NCBI GenBank assembly: GCA_050180235.1
Contig: JBFXEJ010000017.1
Coordinates: forward strand, 6,448 to 70,447
Length of the DNA stretch: 64,000 nt
DNA from: JAABRU01 sp050180235
GTDB taxonomy: Bacteria > Desulfobacterota > Desulfobacteria > Desulfobacterales > Desulfococcaceae
Direction: 5' to 3'
Numbering within the stretch: the stretch's first letter is position 1; each line of letters starts with the position of its first letter. Below, one piece after another: positions 51,162 to 58,655 of this stretch. The notes under the pieces were generated by a model. It saw nothing but the letters and a program-made list of their open reading frames with translations, was not told where the DNA came from and did not search any database. A program made the position numbers and the translations under genes.

Positions 51162-53216
51162 ATGACCCAAATATCTGATGCGAAAATCGGGGTGGTGGGA
51201 ACTGCGCATATTGAAGGCGGAATGCACATTTATGGCAATAAACCCCAGAATCCGCCACTGCACCTTCCCCCGCGTTCCAAACATTTTACAGACCGCAAAG
51301 CAGAACTGGAAAAACTGCTTGCAGAACTGCAGCCGGGTCATACGGTCACGCTTTGCGGCCCCGGGGGTATCGGCAAAAGCGCACTCGCGGCTGAGGCCCT
51401 GTGGCATCTGACATCAGGTACTTCGCCCCCTGCGTGTTTCCCGGACGGTGTAATCTGGCATGATTTTTACCGGGAACCCAAATCAGAAACCGCACTGGAA
51501 CACATTGCCCGGTGTTTTGGGGAAGAACCGGTTCCCACTGCCCTTACTGCTGCCGGGAGAGCTTTGTCCGGCAAAAAAGCGGTGCTGCTGCTTGATGGCA
51601 CGGAAGACACAGACAATCTTCCCGCAGTTCTGTCCGTCAGCGGCAACTGCGGTGTCATTGTCACCAGCCGCAGACGCAGGGATGCAGAAGAGAAAAGAGA
51701 GGACATCCGGCCGCTGGAAGCAGATGAGGCTGTGAAACTGCTCCGGGCATGGTGCGGAGATCAGGCAAAAGAGGAAAATCCGGCCCGGCAGATTTGCGAA
51801 CGGCTGGGCGGACTGCCCCTTGCTGTGCGTCTGGCAGGCCGTTATTTAAGTCAGACCGGTGACAGCGCGGCTGAGTATCTGGAATGGTTAATCTCCTCAC
51901 CGTTTGAAGCCCTTGATCCGGATAAGGAACATCACCGGCTGGAAAGCGTACCCTGGCTGATAGAACACAGCCTGAAGCAGGTGGATGAAACAGCCCGGCA
52001 GATTCTGGCGGTATGCGGCATACTGGCTTTCGCTCCTTTTTCCAGACAGGTGATGGAATTCGCGCTGGAAGACAAATCCGCTGTCCGTGTAGGACTCAAT
52101 ACCCTTGTCAACTATGGTCTGTTAATCCGCATAGCAGATCGTTGGCAGGTGTCCCATGCCCTGATTCATACTTATGCAAGAACCCGTCTTCATGTTCTGG
52201 AAGAGACGGAAAAAAATCTGATTTTGTATTACCTTGCCTTTGCTGCCGTGCAAAATGAGGTTATGGCAGAAGGCTTTGCCAGGCTCAACCCGGAACGGCC
52301 CCATATCCTGTCCCTGCTCCACAGCACTTCTGATGACGCAAACGCCCTGAACCTGCTTTGGGCAATGGAAGAATACTGCACCTGGCAGGGCCATTACGCG
52401 GAATTCCGCTCGGCTGTGCTTCACTGCATCCGTGCCGCGCAAAAACTGGAAGATCATCATCAGGAGGCCAACTGCATAAAGGCTCTGGGTGATGTCCACA
52501 TCATGCTTGCCGAATATGAACAGGCCCGGAAATGTTATGAAGAGGCACAGCCCGTTTACGCACAGATCGGAGCCTTCTTGGGGGAGGCCAACTGCATAAA
52601 GTCTTTGGGCGATGTACACAGTTATCTTGCTGAATATAAACAGGCCCGGAAATGTTACGAAGAGGCGCGGCCCGTTTACGCAAAGATCGGAGCCCTCCTG
52701 GGGGAGGCCAACTGCATTTATTCTCTGGGCGATATCCACAGTTATCTTGTAGAATGTGAACAGGCTCGGAAATGTTACGAAGAGGCGCGGCCCGTTTACG
52801 CAAAGATCAGGGATCGTCTGGGGGAGGTCAACTGCATAAAGGCTCTGGGCGATGTCCACATCAGGTTTGCCGAATATGAACAGGCCCGGAAACGCTACGA
52901 AGAGGCACGGCCCGTTTACGCAAAGATCGGAGCCCGCTTGGGGGAGACCAACTGCATAAGGGCTCTGGGCGATGTCCACATCATGCTTGCCGAATATGAA
53001 CAGGCCCGGAAATGTTATGAAGAGGCAAAGCCCGTTTACGCACAGATCGGAGCCCGCTACAGTGTCGCGTTTATACTGGCGTATCTGGGACTGACATATA
53101 AAGGATTGGGAGAACTGCAAACCGCGCGGGAGCATCTGGAGCAGGCCATTGACCTCTTTGAAAAGATAAAATCCCCGTATGCGGCTATGATCAAAAAATG
53201 GCTGGAGGATTTGTAA
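51162..53216 (+). CDS. STAND (NLR-like) NTPase with TPR sensor
   Basis: 684 residues. Residues 7-23 hold the motif KIGVVGTAHIEGGMH shared with the upstream small protein. An NB-ARC-like NTPase follows: Walker A GPGGIGKS (66-73), Walker B VLLLDG (141-146), GVIVTSR sensor, GGLPLAVRLAG, then a winged-helix segment (ICGILAFAPFSRQVMEFAL). The C-terminus consists of TPR units: five 40-residue repeats from about residue 434 to 634 (ALGDVHIMLAEYEQARKCYE) and a final diverged unit. Known relatives oligomerise on ligand binding and activate an attached or adjacent effector. It overlaps operonically with the small helical protein. Confidence 0.85.
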   Translation: MTQISDAKIGVVGTAHIEGGMHIYGNKPQNPPLHLPPRSKHFTDRKAELEKLLAELQPGHTVTLCGPGGIGKSALAAEALWHLTSGTSPPACFPDGVIWHDFYREPKSETALEHIARCFGEEPVPTALTAAGRALSGKKAVLLLDGTEDTDNLPAVLSVSGNCGVIVTSRRRRDAEEKREDIRPLEADEAVKLLRAWCGDQAKEENPARQICERLGGLPLAVRLAGRYLSQTGDSAAEYLEWLISSPFEALDPDKEHHRLESVPWLIEHSLKQVDETARQILAVCGILAFAPFSRQVMEFALEDKSAVRVGLNTLVNYGLLIRIADRWQVSHALIHTYARTRLHVLEETEKNLILYYLAFAAVQNEVMAEGFARLNPERPHILSLLHSTSDDANALNLLWAMEEYCTWQGHYAEFRSAVLHCIRAAQKLEDHHQEANCIKALGDVHIMLAEYEQARKCYEEAQPVYAQIGAFLGEANCIKSLGDVHSYLAEYKQARKCYEEARPVYAKIGALLGEANCIYSLGDIHSYLVECEQARKCYEEARPVYAKIRDRLGEVNCIKALGDVHIRFAEYEQARKRYEEARPVYAKIGARLGETNCIRALGDVHIMLAEYEQARKCYEEAKPVYAQIGARYSVAFILAYLGLTYKGLGELQTAREHLEQAIDLFEKIKSPYAAMIKKWLEDL
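52462..53061 (+). repeat. Five 120-bp tandem repeats encoding TPR units
   Basis: Period exactly 120 bp; each unit contains GAGGCCAACTGCATAAAGGC (or close variants) and GAACAGGCCCGGAAATGTTA. Units are far more alike in DNA than TPR structure requires, which points to recent duplication or gene conversion inside the sensor. Confidence 0.88.
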
Positions 53217-53500
53217 CGCTGTTTTTTCCCCCCTTTTCTGCAGGATGTCCAAAGTTTCCCACAGAGGACACGGAGAAAAAGCGCAGAGAATTCAAAAACG
53301 ATAAAGGGCTGAGACAAAATAATCTGTGTTTTATACCCGAAAATTTTCGCTGATCGGCTTACAGACAACAAAATTTTTCCGCAGAGAACAGAATGGTTCA
53401 GGCAAAACAGAAAAATCTCTGTGTCCTCTGTGGAAGAATCTCTGTGATCTCTGTGGGAAACAGATTTTGATGATGCAATGGAATACAGGGAGTAAAAAAA
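53217..53500. repeat. Intergenic CACAGAGGACAC words and TAAGCC-type arm
   Basis: CCACAGAGGACACGGAG (53258) and its opposites TGTGTCCTCTGTGG (53409) and TCTGTGATCTCTGTGGG (53440) form an inverted set. ATACCCGAAAATTTTCGCTGATCGGCTTA (read in pieces at 53333-53360) is an arm of the TAAGCA repeat family. No gene seen. Confidence 0.5.
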
Positions 53501-53668
53501 ATGAAATACCGTGTGCTGCTTGAACAGGATGAAGACGGAATATTTGTTGTTCAGGTTCCCTCTTTGCCGGGCTGCATTTCCCAGGGAAACACCCGCAAAG
53601 AGGCATTGAACAATATCCGTGAAGCCATTTCTGTTTATCTGGAAAGCCTGAAAGCATATGATGAATGA
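53501..53668 (+). CDS. HicB-like small protein
   Basis: 55 residues (MKYRVLLEQDEDGIFVVQVP...). The short HicB/UPF0150 fold is clear: an N-terminal strand pair, the signature VPSLPGCISQGNTRKEALNNI and a helix (REAISVYLES). HicB proteins usually neutralise a HicA RNase encoded next to them. No HicA-like gene is adjacent, so it is orphan or has another role. Its TGA overlaps the lgt start region (lgt ATG at 53658), so the two are translationally coupled. Ribosome site is weak (AGGGAG 13 bases upstream of the ATG). Confidence 0.8.
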   Translation: MKYRVLLEQDEDGIFVVQVPSLPGCISQGNTRKEALNNIREAISVYLESLKAYDE

Positions 53669-54530
53669 ATTTTGGATTTGGTGGCAGCATCTGCCTGAAA
53701 AAATAAGCCCGGTCATCTTTCAGATCGGCAGCTTCAAACTGCAGTATTACGGACTGATGTATCTTATTGCATTCGGCATCAGTTATGCACTGGTCCTTTA
53801 CCGCATACGGAAAGAGGAAAGCTTTCATATCACGGCGCAGCAGGCCGAATCCCTGACCACTGCCATGATTCTGGGCGTGATTCTGGGCGGGCGGCTGGGA
53901 TACGTCATTTTTTACAATTTTTCCTATTATCTGCATCATCCATTGGAAATCTTTCTGCCCTTTGATTTTTCCAATGGCATGACCTTCACCGGCATTTCCG
54001 GCATGTCCTATCACGGCGGTCTGCTGGGCGTTGTCATTGCCTCGTGGATATACACCCGGAAAAGCGGCATAAGTTTCCGGGAAATGAGTGATCTGTATGC
54101 GCCTGTGGTTCCTTTGGGTTACACCTTCGGGCGCATGGGCAATTTCATCAACGGAGAACTCTACGGAAGAATAACAGATGCAAATATAGGCATGTATTTT
54201 CCCCATGCACCGGGCCCGGAACTGCGCCATCCTTCGCAGTTGTATGAAGCCTTTTTTGAGGGCATTTTTCTCTTTGTTCTGCTGTGGAGCATTCGCAAAA
54301 AAACAAACACCAAAGGCGCTATGCTGGCCTTTTATCTGATGGGATACGGAACAGTACGCTTTTTCATTGAATACTTCCGTGAACCGGATGCGCATCTGGG
54401 ATTTGTTTTTCTCTCTTTTTCCAGAGGACAGCAACTGTGTTTTCTGATGATACTGGCCGGAATACTGATTTACGGCGGACTGCGTTTCAAAAACAATGGC
54501 AAAACCGCAGTTGCCGCAGGAAAGAGATGA
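53658..54530 (+). CDS. lgt: Prolipoprotein diacylglyceryl transferase
   Basis: 290 residues, seven membrane spans. Transfers diacylglycerol from phosphatidylglycerol to the lipobox Cys of prolipoproteins in the inner membrane. Signatures: MSYHGGLLGVV (His in the first conserved loop), the Lgt signature GRMGNFINGELYGR and HPSQLYEAFFEG. It serves the several lipoproteins of this window (17.5, 32.1, 44.6, 56.7 kb). The stop codon lies within the first unit of a tandem repeat. The gene overlaps the HicB-like gene by 11 bp. Confidence 0.95.
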   Translation: MMNEFWIWWQHLPEKISPVIFQIGSFKLQYYGLMYLIAFGISYALVLYRIRKEESFHITAQQAESLTTAMILGVILGGRLGYVIFYNFSYYLHHPLEIFLPFDFSNGMTFTGISGMSYHGGLLGVVIASWIYTRKSGISFREMSDLYAPVVPLGYTFGRMGNFINGELYGRITDANIGMYFPHAPGPELRHPSQLYEAFFEGIFLFVLLWSIRKKTNTKGAMLAFYLMGYGTVRFFIEYFREPDAHLGFVFLSFSRGQQLCFLMILAGILIYGGLRFKNNGKTAVAAGKR

Positions 54531-54724
54531 GGATTGCAAATTCAGCCACGAATGACACGAATAACACGAATTTTTATTCACTATTCGTGCAATTCGTGTC
54601 ATTCGTGGTTAAAACAATCCGCAGGGAAGAGATGAGGATTGCAAATTCAGCCGCGAATAACACGAATAACACGAATTTTTATTCACTATTCGTACAATTC
54701 GTCATTCGTGCTTAAAACAATCCG
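54520..54724. repeat. Tandem duplication with CACGAAT/ATTCGTG palindrome
   Basis: Two units of about 100 bp share AGAGATGAGGATTGCAAATT, ACACGAATAACACGAATTTT, TATTCACTATTCGT and TTAAAACAATCCGC. The first unit includes the last codons and stop of lgt; the second lies before the antitoxin gene. Within each, CACGAATGACACGAAT and ATTCGTGTCATTCGTG can pair. Confidence 0.8.
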
Positions 54725-54741
54725 CTTGAAAGGAATTAGAT

Positions 54742-55008
54742 ATGATATCCGTGAATGTGGAAAAAGCGGCCCGGACATTGCCCGGACTGATTCATCATAC
54801 TCTGATGAATTGTGAGGAAACGGTTATTGTTTCCGAAAACGGGGCAGTTGTGATGATTGATCAGGCTGAGTGGGAAAATATGAAAGAAACCCTGAATCTG
54901 CTGCGGGACAGAAAATCCCTCAAAGCCCTGCTGGACGGACACAGAGAAAGAGATTTGGGACACATACCGGACAGCGTAAGTGCTGAAAAGGCTTTTTATG
55001 ACTTATAA
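54742..55008 (+). CDS. Phd/YefM-family antitoxin
   Basis: 88 residues. N-terminal Phd fold (MISVNVEKAARTLPGLIHHT, then VIVSENGAVVMIDQAEWENMKETL), which binds the operon promoter, and a charged C-terminal tail (RERDLGHIPDSVSAEKAFYD) that would wrap the toxin. Its last codons overlap the toxin start (ATG 55001). A GAAAGGAATTAG ribosome site precedes the ATG. Forms a type II toxin-antitoxin pair with the next gene. Confidence 0.88.
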   Translation: MISVNVEKAARTLPGLIHHTLMNCEETVIVSENGAVVMIDQAEWENMKETLNLLRDRKSLKALLDGHRERDLGHIPDSVSAEKAFYDL

Positions 55009-55270
55009 AATCAACATTCTCAAAAATGCGGATGAAGATTTGGACTGGCTGAGAAAAAATGACAGAAAAAGCTACTGCAAATGTTTTGATCTTGTGAGGG
55101 AACTCATGGAAAATCCCAGAGAAGGAACCGGCAAACCGGAACGGCTTAAATATTTTGCAAAAGAGGTTTACAGCAGAAGGATTAATCAGGAGGACAGGCT
55201 GGTTTATACCATTTATGAAAATACAGGGGAAATTGATATTTCCTCATTTCGGGGACATTACAAAAAATAA
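55001..55270 (+). CDS. YoeB/Txe-family toxin
   Basis: 89 residues from ATG 55001, inside the last codons of the antitoxin; an upstream ATG at 54980 would add seven residues. The RelE fold of the YoeB branch: YKINILKNADEDLDWLRKND, GTGKPERLKY, SRRINQEDRLVYTIY and the C-terminal SSFRGHYKK, where Arg and His supply the catalytic site for cutting mRNA on the ribosome. The Trp usual before SRRI is Tyr here. Intact, so presumably active. Confidence 0.88.
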   Translation, partial: TYKINILKNADEDLDWLRKNDRKSYCKCFDLVRELMENPREGTGKPERLKYFAKEVYSRRINQEDRLVYTIYENTGEIDISSFRGHYKK

Positions 55271-55297
55271 AAACACCAACATACAGATTACAGGCAT

Positions 55298-56692
55298 ATG
55301 AAACTCTTTTTATACAACACACTGACAAGAAGCAGGGAGGAATTCGTTCCCATTGATCCGCAGGAAGTGGGAATGTATACCTGCGGGCCTACGGTTTACA
55401 ATTATGCCCATATCGGCAACCTGCGCACCTATATTTTTGAGGATATTCTCAAGCGGGTTCTCCTGTACAACGGTTACAGAGTCAAACATGTGATGAATAT
55501 CACAGATGTGGGGCATCTGACCGGTGACCGGGATATGGGCGAGGACAAACTGGAAAAAGGAGCCGCACGCGAGGGAAAATCCGCGTGGGAGATCGCGGCT
55601 TTTTACACGCAGGAATTCAAAAAGGACATGAATGCTTTGAACCTGCTGGAGCCAAATATCTGGTGCCGTGCCACCGATACGATTCCCGAACAGATTGATC
55701 TGATTCGTATTCTGGAGGAAAAAGGCTACACCTACCCCACCCGTGACGGCATCTATTTTGACACATCAAAATTCAAAGATTATACCAAACTTTCCCATCA
55801 GAATCTGGATGCCCTGCAGGAAGGCGCACGGGTGGAAAAAAACCCGGAAAAACGCAATCCCACGGATTTTGCGCTCTGGAAATTCTCTCCGGCTGATGTG
55901 CAGAGACAAATGGAATGGGATTCTCCCTGGGGAAAGGGATTTCCGGGCTGGCATATTGAATGCTCTACCATGAGCATGAAATTTCTGGGAGAGCGGCTTG
56001 ATATTCACTGCGGCGGAACAGATCATATCAACGTGCATCATACCAATGAAATTGCCCAGTCCGAAGCCGCGACCGGGAAAAAGTTCTTCAATTTCTGGAT
56101 GCACGGAGCATTTCTCAACATTGAAGGCGGCAAGAAAATGGCAAAAAGCGCGGGCAATTTCCTGACGTTGGAAAACACACTGATCCGGCAGGGAATTGAT
56201 CCTCTGGCCTACCGTTTTGCCGCGTTTCAGACCCATTACCGCAATCCTATGGAATATACCGCAGAATCCATGCACGCGGCTGCCAACGGACTGGCACATC
56301 TGAGAAGCCGTGCCAAAAGCCTCCGGGAGTCCGGAGACTTTTCATCAGGTCAGATCAGCCCTGAATTCAAAGAAAAATTCCTCACGGAAATCAATGATGA
56401 TCTGAACATGCCCCGCGCAATGGCTGTGGTGCAGGAAATGCTCAAATCTGATCTCAGTCCCGGAGACAAACATGCCACACTTGCAGATTTTGACCGGGTG
56501 CTGGGCTTTGATCTCGGCAAAGAGGAAAAAGAGGAAGGACTGCCGGAGGAAGTCCTGAAACTGGGCGAAGCCCGGCAGAAAGCCAGATCAGAAAAAAACT
56601 GGGCAGAATCGGATCGGCTGCGGGATGCCATCCGTGATTTGGGATATATGGTGCGGGATACAAAAGAGGGAATGAAGATTGACAAAATCTGA
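55298..56692 (+). CDS. cysS: Cysteinyl-tRNA synthetase
   Basis: 464 residues, class I synthetase charging tRNA-Cys. The HIGH region is YAHIGNLRTYIFEDIL, the zinc site includes the Cys in MYTCGPTVY, and later GWHIECSTMSMKFLG and GGTDHINVHHTNE. The KMSKS loop reads KMAKS. The C-terminal helical anticodon domain ends normally. It is preceded by the toxin gene at 27 bp on the same strand and followed by a lipoprotein gene; cysteine supply for it comes via cysE at 22.2 kb. Confidence 0.95.
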   Translation: MKLFLYNTLTRSREEFVPIDPQEVGMYTCGPTVYNYAHIGNLRTYIFEDILKRVLLYNGYRVKHVMNITDVGHLTGDRDMGEDKLEKGAAREGKSAWEIAAFYTQEFKKDMNALNLLEPNIWCRATDTIPEQIDLIRILEEKGYTYPTRDGIYFDTSKFKDYTKLSHQNLDALQEGARVEKNPEKRNPTDFALWKFSPADVQRQMEWDSPWGKGFPGWHIECSTMSMKFLGERLDIHCGGTDHINVHHTNEIAQSEAATGKKFFNFWMHGAFLNIEGGKKMAKSAGNFLTLENTLIRQGIDPLAYRFAAFQTHYRNPMEYTAESMHAAANGLAHLRSRAKSLRESGDFSSGQISPEFKEKFLTEINDDLNMPRAMAVVQEMLKSDLSPGDKHATLADFDRVLGFDLGKEEKEEGLPEEVLKLGEARQKARSEKNWAESDRLRDAIRDLGYMVRDTKEGMKIDKI

Positions 56693-56710
56693 AATATCGG
56701 AGGAGAAGAC

Positions 56711-57115
56711 ATGAATACAGGAAAGAAAATCATATGCGGATGTCTGCTGTCTCTTTGCTGTCTGATTATGGCAGGATGCGGATTTTTTATTGCAGGGTCG
56801 GTTGCGGGAGTGGGCGTGTATTCCTATGTCAACGGCGAGCTGATCCGTTCATACCAGACCGGCTATGATCAAACCCTTGAGGTCTGCACTGATGTTCTGG
56901 AAAAACAGGATCTCAGAATAACAGGAACTGAGCAGAAATCCCTCAGCACCACCATCAGCAGTGAGTATTACAACGGCAAACCCGTAACAGTAAAAGTGAC
57001 ACGCAGGAATACCGACATGACCGAGGTTGCCATCCGCTCCGGTATCATGGGCGTATGGGACAGAGAATTTTCCGAACGGATTCATGCGGCCATTGCAAAG
57101 CAGCTTGAGCAGTAA
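56711..57115 (+). CDS. DUF3568-type lipoprotein
   Basis: 134 residues. Signal peptide ending LIMAGC, a glycine-rich start (FFIAGSVAGVGVYSYVNGEL) and a body with the DUF3568 pattern: LEVCTDVLEKQDLRITGTEQ and EVAIRSGIMGVWDREFSERI. Lipid-anchored envelope protein of unknown role, common in Deltaproteobacteria. Ribosome site GGAGGAG. Its 3' end overlaps the predicted start of tilS by about 30 bp. Confidence 0.8.
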   Translation: MNTGKKIICGCLLSLCCLIMAGCGFFIAGSVAGVGVYSYVNGELIRSYQTGYDQTLEVCTDVLEKQDLRITGTEQKSLSTTISSEYYNGKPVTVKVTRRNTDMTEVAIRSGIMGVWDREFSERIHAAIAKQLEQ

Positions 57116-58529
57116 TATAACCGGCATTGTCGGCAGAACCATCCGGAAATACCGGATGCTGGAAACCGGGGATACTGTTCTCATGGGCGTATCCGGGGGA
57201 GCTGATTCCGTGGCTCTCGTGCATATTTTTGCAGAACTGACTCCCTGCTTTTCTCTGCGCCTGGGCATAGCCCATCTCAACCACTGCCTGCGCGGTGAAG
57301 AATCAGACAGGGATGAGAAATTTGTCATTGAACTGGCAGAAAAACTTTCCATTCCCTGTTTTACCGGAAAAAAAGACGCGGAAGAATACAGACGTTTGCA
57401 CAGGCTTTCCCCTGAAGAATCGGCCAGAGAGATCCGTTATGCTTTTTTGGAACAAACCGCGCGGGAAAAGGGATTCACGCGAATTGCTTTGGGACACCAC
57501 GCTGATGACAATGCGGAACTGATTCTGATGTTTCTGCTGCGCGGGAGCGGCCCGTCCGGACTGTCCGGCATTCCCCCATGCAGAGAGGGAAAATACATAC
57601 GTCCCATGATGGAACTGAGCCGCTCAGATATTATGGAATATCTGCACATAAAAAACGCGGAATATGTGACAGACAGTTCCAACAGCGATCTGAAGTATCT
57701 GCGCAACCGCTTGCGGCATCAGCTTATTCCCCATCTGAAAACGCATTACAATCCCGGCATTGTCCGCACTCTTAACCGGGTTTCGGAGATTCTGAGGGAT
57801 GAGGAACAGTGGCTTTCCGGAATTGCTGCCGATCTTTTTCATACAGTTCTGATTTCCGAAAAAAAGGGTGGTGCGGAACTTTCGGTCTCCGGGCTTGGAG
57901 CGATGCCGCATGCCGCGCAGAGACGCGTCATCCGTCATGCCCTTGCCTGTGTTAAGGGAAATCTGCGGAGGATCACATTTACGCACACAGAGAATATTTT
58001 CCGTATCCTGCAAAAGGATCAAGACCTCAGATGTCTTGATCTGCCGGATCGCATCCGTGTCACCCGGAAAGGAGACAGTCTTCATATTTCCAAAGAGTCG
58101 GAAACGCTCCGAAATCTGGGGAAAAAAAAGCCGGATCTGGCTCCCTGTTTTTATACGGTGACAGCTCCGGGCAGAATCCGGATCAGGGAAACCGGAGCGG
58201 TTCTGATTTTTTCCCTGCCGGAGAAAATGCCTGATATTCAGGATTTCGGAGCCTCTGTGGCATTTTTTGATATGGAAAAAGCATCATTTCCCATAGTGAT
58301 CCGGAATTTTCAGCCCGGAGACCGTTTCCGGCCTTTGGGAATGCAGGGAACACAGAAGCTGAAAAAATACTTTGCGGATCACAAAATTCCACAGGATGAA
58401 AGGGCCAAATGTCCCATTCTGCTGAGTGAGGATCGGATTATCTGGGTGGCAGGACACAGGATCGGCGATTGTGCAAAGGTGACAGGCAAAACAGAAAAGG
58501 TGCTGAAAGCAGAACTTTTGCTTGCCTAA
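57084..58529 (+). CDS. tilS: tRNA(Ile)-lysidine synthase
   Basis: 481 residues from ATG 57084. Converts the wobble C34 of tRNA-Ile(CAU) to lysidine with ATP. PP-loop SGGADS (37-42), HLNHCLRGEESDRDE, SAREIRYAFLE and ALGHHADDNAE, followed by RPMMELSRSDIMEYL. The C-terminal domain (NFQPGDRFRPLGMQGTQKLK to WVAGHRIGD) is present. The start is ambiguous: ATG 57084 overlaps the preceding gene; TTG 57105 overlapping its last codons is also possible. The order tilS-ftsH-folP is conserved in many bacteria. Confidence 0.93.
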   Translation: MRPLQSSLSSNITGIVGRTIRKYRMLETGDTVLMGVSGGADSVALVHIFAELTPCFSLRLGIAHLNHCLRGEESDRDEKFVIELAEKLSIPCFTGKKDAEEYRRLHRLSPEESAREIRYAFLEQTAREKGFTRIALGHHADDNAELILMFLLRGSGPSGLSGIPPCREGKYIRPMMELSRSDIMEYLHIKNAEYVTDSSNSDLKYLRNRLRHQLIPHLKTHYNPGIVRTLNRVSEILRDEEQWLSGIAADLFHTVLISEKKGGAELSVSGLGAMPHAAQRRVIRHALACVKGNLRRITFTHTENIFRILQKDQDLRCLDLPDRIRVTRKGDSLHISKESETLRNLGKKKPDLAPCFYTVTAPGRIRIRETGAVLIFSLPEKMPDIQDFGASVAFFDMEKASFPIVIRNFQPGDRFRPLGMQGTQKLKKYFADHKIPQDERAKCPILLSEDRIIWVAGHRIGDCAKVTGKTEKVLKAELLLA

Positions 58530-58655
58530 TTTATAAATATGATTAATATTAATTCCGTATTGTTCAGACATGCGCAAAATGAAATTCATACAGAACCGGA
58601 AAAAAAACAGAATTATTTCCGGAACTCTGCAATCTTTTTCAGGAGGTAATATTCG

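Noticed and set aside
52462..53061. Regular repeats considered as CRISPR
   Set aside because: Units are 120 bp with no unique spacers and encode TPR helices.
52122..53252. 376-residue open frame on the minus strand with repeated units
   Set aside because: It is the antisense of the 120-bp TPR repeats; any frame free of stops in one unit stays open in all. The plus-strand protein has clear STAND and TPR motifs.
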